Shown: in pieces, positions 15,878 to 23,512 of the stretch
Numbering within the stretch: position 1 is the first letter of the stretch
Layout of the letters: each line of letters starts with the position of its first letter
From: Brevibacillus centrosporus
GTDB lineage: Bacteria; Bacillota; Bacilli; Brevibacillales; Brevibacillaceae
Reading direction: 5' to 3'
Assembly: GCF_003710815.1 (NCBI RefSeq)
Contig: NZ_RHHP01000031.1
Span: 124,001 to 188,000, forward strand
DNA: 64,000 nt
The notes under the pieces: model-generated
Database searches by the model: none
Told to the model about the DNA's origin: nothing
What the model saw: only the letters and a program-made list of their open reading frames with translations
Translations under genes and position numbers: made by a program

Positions 15878-17221
15878 ATGGCGAGACTTACCAATTTCTT
15901 TACTGTACTGATGAGAAAGTATTTGCCCGATCCTTTTGTTTTTGCCATAGGATTGACGCTATTGGCTGTTCTGCTGGCGGTACTGGTAGAAGGGCAAAAT
16001 ATCGTGGCTACGGCAGCAGACTGGGGAAAAGGTTTTTGGAATTTGCTCGCTTTTACAACACAGGTTGCTGTGATGCTCGCGATGGGATACGTTTTGGCGA
16101 GAGCGCCGATTGTGGACAGGCTGCTGGATCGGCTCGTCAATCTGGTGCACACGCCGAGAACAGCGATCATCGCAGCCACATTGGTGGGCGCGATCGGCAG
16201 CTATCTGAACTGGGCTTTTGGGCTTGTGATTGGAGGAATCGTAGCGACCAAGCTAGCGTCCAAAGTAAAAGGTGTCCATTATCCGTTGATTATCGCCGCT
16301 GCGTATAGCGGCTTTAGCCTATACGGGATGGGGCTTTCGTCCAGCGTGCCCGTTCTCGTATCGACTCCTGGCCATCCGCTGGAAAAGGCTATGGGCGTTG
16401 TGCCGTTGAGCGATACGATTTTTGCCTGGCCGATGGTGATTACAACTGTCGTGACGATCGTAACACTACCTCTGCTGAATGCCTGGCTTCACCCGAAAAA
16501 GAAGGAAGAGGTAATCGAGTACAAGCTGGAGGCGAGTGCCCAACGGGAAGCAGCGGCAGGAGTCGAGCTGACCCTTCAGCAAGAGAACGTCACGCTGGCT
16601 ACGAAGCTGAACAACAGCCGCATCCTTAGCCTGCTCATCGGTTTGCTGGGATTCACCTACATCATTTATCATTTCGCCACAGGCGGCTCGCTGGACTTTA
16701 ACATTATCAATTTTATCATCCTCTTTGGCGGGATTTTGCTGCTCGGAACGCCTGCTAACTACGTGACTCAGCTAAACGAAGGGATCAAAACAGTCTCAGG
16801 TATCCTCCTGCAATATCCGTTTTATGCGGGAATCATGGCCATCATGGCCGGATCTGGCCTGGTAGACACCATTTCTGCTATTTTCGTGAAACTGTCTGAT
16901 GCTTCCACGTTGCCGCTGTGGGGGCTGTGGAGTTCGTACATCATCAACTTCTTCGCGCCGTCTGGGGGAGGTCACTGGGTGGTGCAAGGCCCTTTCATGA
17001 TTGAAGCAGCCAAACAGCTGGGGGCGCCCTTCAATCAGGTCTCCATGTCTGTCATGCTGGGGAACGCTTGGAATGATTTGATCCAACCGTTCTGGATCCT
17101 TCCCGTGCTGGCAATTTCCAACCTGAAATTGAAAGACATCATGGGCTATCTGGTCATCATGATGCTGTGGGTGGGGGTTATTTTCAGTGCAGGGGTGCTG
17201 CTCTGGGGATACCTGGGATAG
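15878..17221 (+). CDS. AtoE-type short-chain fatty acid permease
   Basis: The 447-residue polytopic protein matches the AtoE family of short-chain fatty acid transporters. It starts MARLTNFFTVLMRKYLPDPF and shows FWNLLAFTTQVAVMLAMGYV, GSYLNWAFGLVIGG and, near the end, FFAPSGGGHWVVQGPFM, which are family hallmarks. About 12 hydrophobic segments are visible. TAAGGAGG lies just upstream. It is the last gene of the catabolic run, 12 bp after the cyclase gene, so the operon carries two unrelated carboxylate permeases (TctCBA and AtoE). One may import the parent acid and the other import or export a short-chain product. Confidence 0.92.
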   Translation: MARLTNFFTVLMRKYLPDPFVFAIGLTLLAVLLAVLVEGQNIVATAADWGKGFWNLLAFTTQVAVMLAMGYVLARAPIVDRLLDRLVNLVHTPRTAIIAATLVGAIGSYLNWAFGLVIGGIVATKLASKVKGVHYPLIIAAAYSGFSLYGMGLSSSVPVLVSTPGHPLEKAMGVVPLSDTIFAWPMVITTVVTIVTLPLLNAWLHPKKKEEVIEYKLEASAQREAAAGVELTLQQENVTLATKLNNSRILSLLIGLLGFTYIIYHFATGGSLDFNIINFIILFGGILLLGTPANYVTQLNEGIKTVSGILLQYPFYAGIMAIMAGSGLVDTISAIFVKLSDASTLPLWGLWSSYIINFFAPSGGGHWVVQGPFMIEAAKQLGAPFNQVSMSVMLGNAWNDLIQPFWILPVLAISNLKLKDIMGYLVIMMLWVGVIFSAGVLLWGYLG

Positions 17222-17339
17222 CGCGCACGCGAAAAAAAGCAGGAAATGTCGAACTTCATCGCGAATATAATCTTTCGCCGTTCCCGATCGCTTGAATACG
17301 TCCCCCCAATTTTTGGCGACAATGGGGAGAGAAGGAGTG

Positions 17340-17795
17340 ATGAGCGTGGAACAACTGCTTCAATTGGCGAAAGATTATTGGCCGGTTGCGCTTTGCATCA
17401 TCGTGGTGGTCATGGCAGCTCAGTGGATGCTGCGCAGTCTGTTTCGGATTATTTCGCTGCTTGTGGTGATTGGGGTCGTTCTGGTCCTCTTCTTCCAATT
17501 CAGTCCTGAAGAAGTGATACAGATGGGGCGTCAGGCAGTTTCCGCTACGCAGGAAGTCGTTGACAAAACGATCAAGCCTGTGCTGGATGGGGAACTGAAG
17601 GATGCGGACATTGATTTTCAGCCGGATGGCACCTACGAAGTAAGGACAGCGAGTATTCGGATTGTTGGGAAAAGAGGCGAGTCGAAAGCCACCGTCTATT
17701 ACAAAGACGAGAAATGGGAAGTCGACATCGGTCAGCTAGGCAAAATGTTTGAGGATCGACTGGGAAAAGCGGAACAAGAAGGAACGGCTTTGTAG
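17340..17795 (+). CDS. Uncharacterised single-pass membrane protein
   Basis: I do not recognise this 151-residue protein. After a short N-terminal helix (SVEQLLQLAKDYW) there are two closely spaced hydrophobic stretches at about residues 15-48 (PVALCIIVVVMAAQWML and FRIISLLVVIGVVLVLFF). A soluble, charged domain of about 100 residues follows and ends in EEKEV-like strands. It is probably a membrane-anchored protein with an exported or cytoplasmic tail. GAAGGAG is only 2-3 nt before the ATG, so the GTG at 17346 is an equally good start. It is convergent with the amidase gene across a shared terminator. Confidence 0.65.
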   Translation: MSVEQLLQLAKDYWPVALCIIVVVMAAQWMLRSLFRIISLLVVIGVVLVLFFQFSPEEVIQMGRQAVSATQEVVDKTIKPVLDGELKDADIDFQPDGTYEVRTASIRIVGKRGESKATVYYKDEKWEVDIGQLGKMFEDRLGKAEQEGTAL

Positions 17796-17813
17796 CAGCT
17801 GAAAAACAAAAGG

Positions 17814-17849
17814 AAGACGCAGCCTCCTGTGAGAGAGCTGCGTCTTTTT
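17814..17849. terminator. Intrinsic terminator between convergent genes
   Basis: AAGACGCAGC (17814-17823) pairs with GCTGCGTCTT (17837-17846), a 10-bp stem with a 13-nt loop followed by TTT. The A-rich left flank lets it also act on the minus strand for the amidase gene. Confidence 0.8.
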
Positions 17850-17865
17850 GCATGTATCGCTACTC

Positions 17866-19314
17866 CTATGATTCCATTTGCGGTGGAATGCGCAGGCGGG
17901 TTGCTTGCTCATAGGCATACGCCATACGAAGTAATGCCGGCTCGGAGAAGGCAAGGCCGGTGAACATGATTCCGAACGGTTTTCCTGCGGAGGTGTAGCC
18001 CGACGGTACCGTTACAGATGGATAGCCTGCGCGTGCTGCAATTCCGTATCCTTCGCTGCCTGGGAAGAGGATACAATCCAGGTTGTGCTCAGTCAACACG
18101 GCATTGATTCCTTTGTCCTGCGACATTTCCAGATCGTAGGCCCGCTGGTTCAGATAGGCAGCTTCCGTCAAGGTTCCACTCGTCGCATTGGCTCGCTCCA
18201 GCAAAACTTGCCCGAATCGCAGCGCTCGTTCCTCATGCTCACGGTTAAAGGCAATGACATCTGACAGCGTTCGAATAGGGTAAGAAGCGGGCAATGTTTT
18301 CAGGTAGGCGTTTACACCGGATTTGAATTCATGCAGGAGCACACTCGGCCCCCATTCCGCGTTTTCGGCTGGGATAGTTACGGCATCGATGACAGTAGCA
18401 CCAGCTTGCCGCAAATGGTTGATGGCATCCTCGTACAATTTCTTTTCCTCATCATCGTACCTGTCCAAAAAGAAGGAGCGGATGATCCCGATACGAGCGC
18501 CCTGTAAGCCATTCACATCGAGGAAAGGCTGATAGTCCGCATGGGAGAGGCCGAGACTTTTGCCTGTTACAGGATCTTGTTCGTCTACACCTGTGAGGGC
18601 GCCGAGTAAAATGGCCGCATCTTCCACCGTGCGAGCCATGGGGCCGGCTGTATCCTGACTTGTTGAAATAGGGATGATTCCTCTGCGGCTGATGAGACCT
18701 ACAGTCGGTTTGATGCCGACCAGTGAGTTTTTGACAGAAGGGTGCAGGATGGAGCCGGATGTTTCCGTCCCGACTGCAACAACAGCAAAGCCGGAAGCGA
18801 TCGCAGAACCAGAGCCTGAGCTGGACCCCCCGACGTCCAGTTGACCAGGGCCATATGGATTCAAGACTTGTCCGCCGCGAGAGCTGTAGCCGTTTGTCAT
18901 ATTCTCCGTCATGTAGTTGGCCCACTCGGTCAGGTTTGTTTTCCCCAAAAGCACAGCCCCTGCCTCGCGTAGGCGAGCGGCAACGGACGAATCAGCAGCA
19001 GCATAGGAATCTGCTAGAGCGAGTGAGCCTGCCGTTGTGTGCATGGAATCGCCGGTTGCGATGTTGTCCTTAATCAAGACAGGAATACCGTGAAGTGGGC
19101 CGCGGCTGCCTTTTTCCACCCGCTCCCGATCGAGAGCTTCTGCAATATGGAGGGCATCCGGATTGATTTCACTGATCGCATTGACGGCGATTCCTTGCTT
19201 GTCGTATTGGGCGATTCTCTTTAAAAACAGGAGGGTCATTTCCCGAGAAGTGGTCGTTCCTGCTTCCATTGCTTGTTGCCATTCCCGAATCGTAGACTCA
19301 TGGCTAAGCTCCAT
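17866..19314 (-). CDS. Amidase-signature family protein
   Basis: A 482-residue enzyme of the amidase signature family (GatA-like fold), which hydrolyses amides. The Ser-cisSer-Lys triad can be placed: Lys in GIPVLIKDNIATGD near residue 75, the cis-Ser and nucleophile region in DVGGSSSGSGSAIASGF near residues 150-166, and GTETSGSIL just after. It has no GatB/GatC neighbours and carries the GGQVLNPYG segment common in stand-alone bacterial amidases, so it is not a tRNA amidotransferase subunit. The start at 19314 follows AAAGGTG; an upstream in-frame ATG lacks a ribosome site. The substrate is unknown. Confidence 0.9.
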   Translation of the reverse strand: MELSHESTIREWQQAMEAGTTTSREMTLLFLKRIAQYDKQGIAVNAISEINPDALHIAEALDRERVEKGSRGPLHGIPVLIKDNIATGDSMHTTAGSLALADSYAAADSSVAARLREAGAVLLGKTNLTEWANYMTENMTNGYSSRGGQVLNPYGPGQLDVGGSSSGSGSAIASGFAVVAVGTETSGSILHPSVKNSLVGIKPTVGLISRRGIIPISTSQDTAGPMARTVEDAAILLGALTGVDEQDPVTGKSLGLSHADYQPFLDVNGLQGARIGIIRSFFLDRYDDEEKKLYEDAINHLRQAGATVIDAVTIPAENAEWGPSVLLHEFKSGVNAYLKTLPASYPIRTLSDVIAFNREHEERALRFGQVLLERANATSGTLTEAAYLNQRAYDLEMSQDKGINAVLTEHNLDCILFPGSEGYGIAARAGYPSVTVPSGYTSAGKPFGIMFTGLAFSEPALLRMAYAYEQATRLRIPPQMES

Positions 19315-19405
19315 TTTTTTCACCTTTTTCATTCAGTTTTGACAGTTTCTATTTTACTAAAGAAGAAGAGGATTGTAACGATTTTCAGGGTAAGAGAAGC
19401 GGCAT

Positions 19406-19436
19406 AAAAAAAGCTGACTCCGAAAAGGAATCAGCT
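19406..19436 (-). terminator. Intrinsic terminator of trhO
   Basis: On the minus strand AGCTGATTCC pairs with GGAGTCAGCT with one mismatch, followed by seven T residues. It lies directly after the trhO stop codon. Confidence 0.8.
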
Positions 19437-19452
19437 GGGTGTACACTTGTAT

Positions 19453-20397
19453 TTATTTACTTACTCCGGCAGCCTCGAGCTTCGCTTTTTCTTCCGCTTC
19501 CACGAAACGGTTGCGAGGATGCTCGCGGCATTCATCCGAGCAGGAACGCTTGTAGGTTTGCTCGCACTCAGGGCAGCAAAAATGCTGTTTGTTGCAGAAT
19601 GGGTTCGCGCAGTTTACGTAGCGGTCTTCCACCTTGCCGCAGTAGTAGCAGCGTCCGATGACAACATCTTCTTCCGTGTGGTTGATCGGCACGGAGATGC
19701 GCTCGTCAAACACGTAGCACTTGCCATCCCACAGGCGACCTTGAACTTCCGGATCCTTCCCGTAAGTGACAATTCCGCCGTGAAGCTGATACACATTTTC
19801 AAAGCCTTGATCCAGCAGCACACCCGTCAGCTTTTCACAACGAATCCCGCCAGTGCAGTAGGTGAGCACTTTTTTGTCCTTGAACTGGCTCATGTTTTCG
19901 CGGATCCACTCAGGGAATTCACGGGAGGAATCCACCTCAGGGCGAATCGCGCCACGGAAATGACCGAGATCGTACTCGTAGTAGTTGCGGCCATCGAGGA
20001 CAACTACGTCATCTTGCTGCAGCATTTCGTAAAACTCTTTTGGGCTGAGGTACTTCCCTGTCTTCTCGTTAGGATCTACGTCATTTTCCAGACGCCAGGT
20101 AACGAGCTCTTTCTTTGGACGGACGAAGATTTTTTTGAAGGCATGCTCATCCGACTCATCTATTTTAAACCACATATCCGCGAAGCGCGGGTCTTTGCGT
20201 ACGTATTCCATGTAAGCTTCTGTTTGTTCAATGGTACCGGAAACCGTTCCGTTAATTCCTTCCGGAGCAACGATAATCCGTCCCAAGAGGCCGTTGTCTT
20301 TGCAGAACTGCAAATGCTCGGCAGCGTACTCCTCGTAATTTTCAATCGGAGTATACTTGTAATACAGGAGAATGCGATATGGTTTTTGTACTTGCAA
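19453..20397 (-). CDS. trhO: tRNA uridine-34 hydroxylase (rhodanese-domain, TrhO/YbfQ-like)
   Basis: TrhO hydroxylates uridine 34 in tRNA anticodons. The 314-residue product has an N-terminal acylphosphatase-like region (IVAPEGINGTVSG near residue 46), a rhodanese domain with the active-site loop YCTGGIRCEKLTG near residue 175, and a C-terminal cysteine cluster (CYYCGKVEDRYVNC, then CNKQHFCCPECEQTYKRSC) that is probably zinc-binding. This matches Bacillus YbfQ. TTG 20397 is preferred as the start because AAAGGTGG lies 8 nt upstream; the GTG at 20409 overlaps that site. It is monocistronic with its own terminator. Confidence 0.93.
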   Translation of the reverse strand: MQVQKPYRILLYYKYTPIENYEEYAAEHLQFCKDNGLLGRIIVAPEGINGTVSGTIEQTEAYMEYVRKDPRFADMWFKIDESDEHAFKKIFVRPKKELVTWRLENDVDPNEKTGKYLSPKEFYEMLQQDDVVVLDGRNYYEYDLGHFRGAIRPEVDSSREFPEWIRENMSQFKDKKVLTYCTGGIRCEKLTGVLLDQGFENVYQLHGGIVTYGKDPEVQGRLWDGKCYVFDERISVPINHTEEDVVIGRCYYCGKVEDRYVNCANPFCNKQHFCCPECEQTYKRSCSDECREHPRNRFVEAEEKAKLEAAGVSK

Positions 20398-20532
20398 GGT
20401 ACAATCCACCTTTCTTTAGCGATATTAATTTTTTTGATACAACGGAGAGTATACCACACCGAATGTGAAAATGCGTAGAAAAAGACAGGGATTTGTGAGC
20501 TTTCTATGAAAAAAATGTGTGGAAAAGCTGCC

Positions 20533-20561
20533 TTGCTGGGAGAAGAGCCTTCTTGTACACT
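20533..20561 (+). promoter_or_regulatory. Candidate dut promoter
   Basis: TTGCTG (20533-20538) and TACACT (20556-20561) are separated by 17 bp. Both match sigma-A consensus in four positions. It lies 40 bp upstream of the dut start. Confidence 0.4.
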
Positions 20562-20600
20562 ATGAGAGGATCATAGGTAGAGAAAAAGGAGAGACGAATC

Positions 20601-21137
20601 ATGATGGTAACAGGTGAACGCGTAACCGCACAGGTAAAAATAAAGAAGCTTCATCCCGATGCAGTCATCCCGCAGTATGCACGCGCAATGGATGCGGGCT
20701 TTGACTTGGTGGCAGTAGAGGATGTCTTGGTTGCACCGGGCGAATCAGTGAAGGTACCGACTGGTTTGGCATTTGCCTTGCCAGAAGGTTTTGAGCTGCA
20801 GGTACGTCCCCGTTCGGGAATCAGCGCAAAAACAAAGCTGCGCCTATCGAATGCGCCAGGAACGATCGATGCCGGTTATCGCGGGGAAGTGGCCATTCTC
20901 GTTGACAATACAAGGGAAGCTAGCCGAACGTACAAAAACGTTTGTCTGGATGCTAGCGAAAAAGAAGTCACTGTAGATCAAGAAGTGGACACGCATAGCT
21001 ATTTGATCAAAAAAGGGGACCGACTCGCTCAAGGTGTGATCGCGATTGTTCCGGTTGCCCAGTTTGAAGTCGTTGACGAGCTCGATGAGACCGAGCGTGG
21101 TACAGGCGGCTTTGGAAGCAGCGGCATCAAACGCTAG
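20601..21137 (+). CDS. dut: dUTP diphosphatase (trimeric dUTPase)
   Basis: The enzyme hydrolyses dUTP to dUMP and pyrophosphate, keeping uracil out of DNA and feeding dTMP synthesis. All five dUTPase motifs are visible in 178 residues: I, ARAMDAGFDL; II, RPRSGIS; III, GTIDAGYRGE; IV, GDRLAQGVI; V, RGTGGFGSSG. Between motifs III and IV there is an extra segment of about 20-25 residues (roughly 113-137) that the common trimeric enzymes of about 145 residues lack. AAAGGAGAG precedes the start; the second ATG is also possible. It ends before a strong bidirectional terminator. Confidence 0.95.
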   Translation: MMVTGERVTAQVKIKKLHPDAVIPQYARAMDAGFDLVAVEDVLVAPGESVKVPTGLAFALPEGFELQVRPRSGISAKTKLRLSNAPGTIDAGYRGEVAILVDNTREASRTYKNVCLDASEKEVTVDQEVDTHSYLIKKGDRLAQGVIAIVPVAQFEVVDELDETERGTGGFGSSGIKR

Positions 21138-21166
21138 GCGTGCCTTTAAACTCAATCAGCATGACA

Positions 21167-21194
21167 AAAGCCCCTTACCGATGTAAGGGGCTTT
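21167..21194. terminator. Bidirectional intrinsic terminator after dut
   Basis: AAAGCCCCTTAC (21167-21178) and GTAAGGGGCTTT (21183-21194) form a perfect 12-bp stem with a 4-nt loop, between two convergent genes. Confidence 0.85.
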
Positions 21195-21207
21195 CCTGTT
21201 TCGCCGG

Positions 21208-21510
21208 TTAAACTTTCGCTGTCAAAAATTGATTGATCCGCAGCAGGTCTTCTTCGGACAGGGATCGCCCATCCTCTTTGACAAAAACACAGGTGCCATA
21301 TACCCAATCCAGATACCCCTCTGAGGTGACTGGAAAATTATTGGCTTCCACTCCGCGTGCATCTTCATTGACGATCAGGGAGATTCCTGCAAGGCTGTCG
21401 TCTACTACGACTTCGATCTCGCCTCCGACCAACTCCTGCAGCTCGCCTTGTCCGTCTACCTCGTAGGAAAAGGCAGCTTCGTGCGGGCGTTTGACGTACA
21501 CGTGAATCAT
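21208..21510 (-). CDS. DUF3846-like small protein
   Basis: The 100-residue protein has the pattern of DUF3846 proteins: an N-terminal strand region, then LQELVGGEIEVV near residue 24, a strand ISLIVNEDARGVEANNFP, and GTCVFVKEDG near residue 73. The function of that family is not established. It is found in phage, plasmid and chromosomal contexts. The start at 21510 has AAAGGAG 8 nt upstream. It is single and convergent with dut. The family assignment is by eye from the GG-x-IEVV and N-E-x-x-x-x-x-x-N patterns. Confidence 0.65.
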   Translation of the reverse strand: MIHVYVKRPHEAAFSYEVDGQGELQELVGGEIEVVVDDSLAGISLIVNEDARGVEANNFPVTSEGYLDWVYGTCVFVKEDGRSLSEEDLLRINQFLTAKV

Positions 21511-21627
21511 GCTCGATCACTCCTTTGACCTTCATCATACCCGAAAAGAACAAAAGGCGCGATAGCAACGGATTAGCCATTGGGCGTTGGTTATCCTAAA
21601 AGGGATCACGAATGAGGGGACATGGAC

Positions 21628-22869
21628 ATGAACCTGATGACAGGAAAATTGTATTGGCCGACAACACTTGCCGTGCCGCCACGATACCCAGAACTTTCGG
21701 ATGACTTGCTTTGCGATGTCGTGATCGTGGGCGGAGGGATTGCCGGAGGTCTATGCGCCCATTATTTGATGAAGCACGATGTGGATGTCGTGTTAATAGA
21801 AAAAGGATGGATTGGGGAAGGAAGCAGCCGAGCCAACTTGGGGATGCTGCAATTCGCAAATGATAAATCGTTGACTTCCTGTCTGCGCTCCTTTGGGGAG
21901 GAGAGAGGAAGGCGATTTTATCAATTATGCCGTCAAGCACTTGATCAGCTCGAGATCATCTCCCGTTCCTTGACGATTTTTCCTGATTTTCAGCGCAAAG
22001 ACAGCCTTTATTTTGCGAGTCAACCGCAGGAAATCGAGTCGCTTCGTACCGAGTACGAAAACCTGATCCAGCATGGATTCCCCGTCTCTTACTGGGGGCA
22101 AGAAGAGATCGAGAACCATTTTTCCTTCTCCAAGCCCGCGGCCATTTATTCCAAGGGAGATGCGCAGATCAATCCATACAAGCTGACCGTGGGATTGATA
22201 GCCGATGCTGCTGCTCAAGGCATGTGGGTATACGAGCATACAGAGGTCGTCCATCAAAAAGAGGAAGCAGGAGATATGCTCATCCTGACAGGAAAGGGAA
22301 GCCGTATCCGGTGCAAACGGATTGTATTTGCCACCGGCTATGAAGCACAGGTCTTGAAACGCAACCCAAACGCAATCCGATCCAGCACCTCTGCGATTGT
22401 GACGAAGCCTGTCAAAAGCTTTCTCGGATGGCCGAAAGCCTGCCTGATCTGGGAGACAGCCCGACCCTACATGTATATACGGGCAAACGAGGAAGGACGC
22501 ATCATCGTAGGAGGATTGGACGAGCCGAATACAGACCCCAAACATCGAGAAATGACAGTGCTGAGCAAGCGAGATCTGCTGCTTGACAAGGTACAGGCTT
22601 TATTTCCGCAGCTATCTCTGGAAGTGGAGTATTACTGGTCCGCTGCATTCGCTTCCACCCACGATGGCCTGCCTATGTTCGGGGAACAAGAAAACTACCC
22701 GAATTGCCTGTTTTCGCTTGGATATGGGGGAAATGGCACTGTCTATTCAACGATTGGCGGGCAGATCATTGCCGATTTGATTGTGAAGGGAGAAAATGCA
22801 GACGCAGCCCTGTTCTCCTTTGATCGCCCGAAATTCGCTTCATCCGCCCCAAAGCCGAGCCATTTCTAA
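21628..22869 (+). CDS. FAD-dependent oxidoreductase (DAO/glycine oxidase-like)
   Basis: A 413-residue flavoprotein of the D-amino-acid oxidase superfamily. The dinucleotide-binding motif is VVIVGGGIAGGLCAHYL near residues 30-48, ending in VLIEKGWIGEGSSRANLG. A second FAD contact, RIVFATGYEA, is near residue 233. The C-terminal LFSLGYGGNGTVYSTIGG is the usual FAD-binding end segment. Such enzymes oxidise amines or amino acids. The ATG at 21628 is favoured because GAGGGG lies 8 nt before it; an ATG six bases upstream is too close. A terminator follows. The substrate is unknown. Confidence 0.9.
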   Translation: MNLMTGKLYWPTTLAVPPRYPELSDDLLCDVVIVGGGIAGGLCAHYLMKHDVDVVLIEKGWIGEGSSRANLGMLQFANDKSLTSCLRSFGEERGRRFYQLCRQALDQLEIISRSLTIFPDFQRKDSLYFASQPQEIESLRTEYENLIQHGFPVSYWGQEEIENHFSFSKPAAIYSKGDAQINPYKLTVGLIADAAAQGMWVYEHTEVVHQKEEAGDMLILTGKGSRIRCKRIVFATGYEAQVLKRNPNAIRSSTSAIVTKPVKSFLGWPKACLIWETARPYMYIRANEEGRIIVGGLDEPNTDPKHREMTVLSKRDLLLDKVQALFPQLSLEVEYYWSAAFASTHDGLPMFGEQENYPNCLFSLGYGGNGTVYSTIGGQIIADLIVKGENADAALFSFDRPKFASSAPKPSHF

Positions 22870-22902
22870 CGGATTTCGTCATGAGCGACAATCCGTTTTT
22901 TT
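22868..22902 (+). terminator. Intrinsic terminator after FAD oxidoreductase
   Basis: AACGGATT (22868-22875) pairs with AATCCGTT (22890-22897), followed by a T run. The stem overlaps the stop codon region. Confidence 0.8.
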
Positions 22903-23000
22903 GTGCTGGGCAAAAGAATCGGGGAAGGCAACGTTTTCTGGTACTTAGTTCCTAGGATCGGAAATAAGGTTAGAGTGTGACCGCGAAAGGAGGTGAAGAT

Positions 23001-23369
23001 ATGGCGGCTCGCTTTTTGAAAATCGCTACCATTTACTTTGTTCTAGCCATTATTTTAGGAATCGGTATGGGAATCACGCATGTTTTTGCCTATGCATCTG
23101 TCCACGCCCACCTGAATCTGGCGGGGTGGGTCACGCTTGCAATCATCGGACTGATTTACAAAGCTTATCCCCAAGCAGCTGGGAGCAGGCTTGCGAATTG
23201 GCATTTTTGGCTGCACAATCTCGGCCTGCCGGTTATGCAGGGATCCTTGTTCCTCATGATCCTAACGGGGACAGAATCCTTCGTTGTGGGGGCCATTATT
23301 GGTTCTTTGGTACTCGGGATAGGCATTCTGCTTTTTGCGATCAACGTATGGAAGCATGTCACGGAATAG
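23001..23369 (+). CDS. Small four-helix membrane protein resembling heme-copper oxidase subunit I helices
   Basis: The 122-residue protein is almost entirely hydrophobic, with four predicted membrane spans. The segment ASVHAHLNLAGWVTLAIIGL near residue 30 resembles the His-containing helices of NorB/CcoN-type heme-copper oxidases, and similar short proteins in Bacillus are annotated as cytochrome oxidase-like. Histidines are present in helices 1, 2 and 3 (THVFAY, HAHLN, NWHFWLHN). It is far too short to be a full oxidase and may bind heme or a metal alone. The ATG 23001 follows AAAGGAGGTG. No oxidase genes are nearby. Confidence 0.7.
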   Translation: MAARFLKIATIYFVLAIILGIGMGITHVFAYASVHAHLNLAGWVTLAIIGLIYKAYPQAAGSRLANWHFWLHNLGLPVMQGSLFLMILTGTESFVVGAIIGSLVLGIGILLFAINVWKHVTE

Positions 23370-23472
23370 GTGCTTCTATCACCAAGCAGCGCGAGCTTTC
23401 GGATGGGAACCCGAGTGCACGCGCTGTTTGGGTTGGGTAGGGGACGGTGAATAGAAGGAGTTGGAATGAGTC

Positions 23473-23488
23473 AAGATAGGTCTATCTT
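23473..23488 (+). promoter_or_regulatory. Perfect 7-bp dyad upstream of FUSC gene
   Basis: AAGATAG-GT-CTATCTT is a symmetric 16-bp site 25 bp before the FUSC start. It may be an operator; followed by TTTTC it could also be a weak terminator. Confidence 0.3.
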
Positions 23489-23512
23489 TTCTCGCGGGGA
23501 GGGGGTAGGTCT

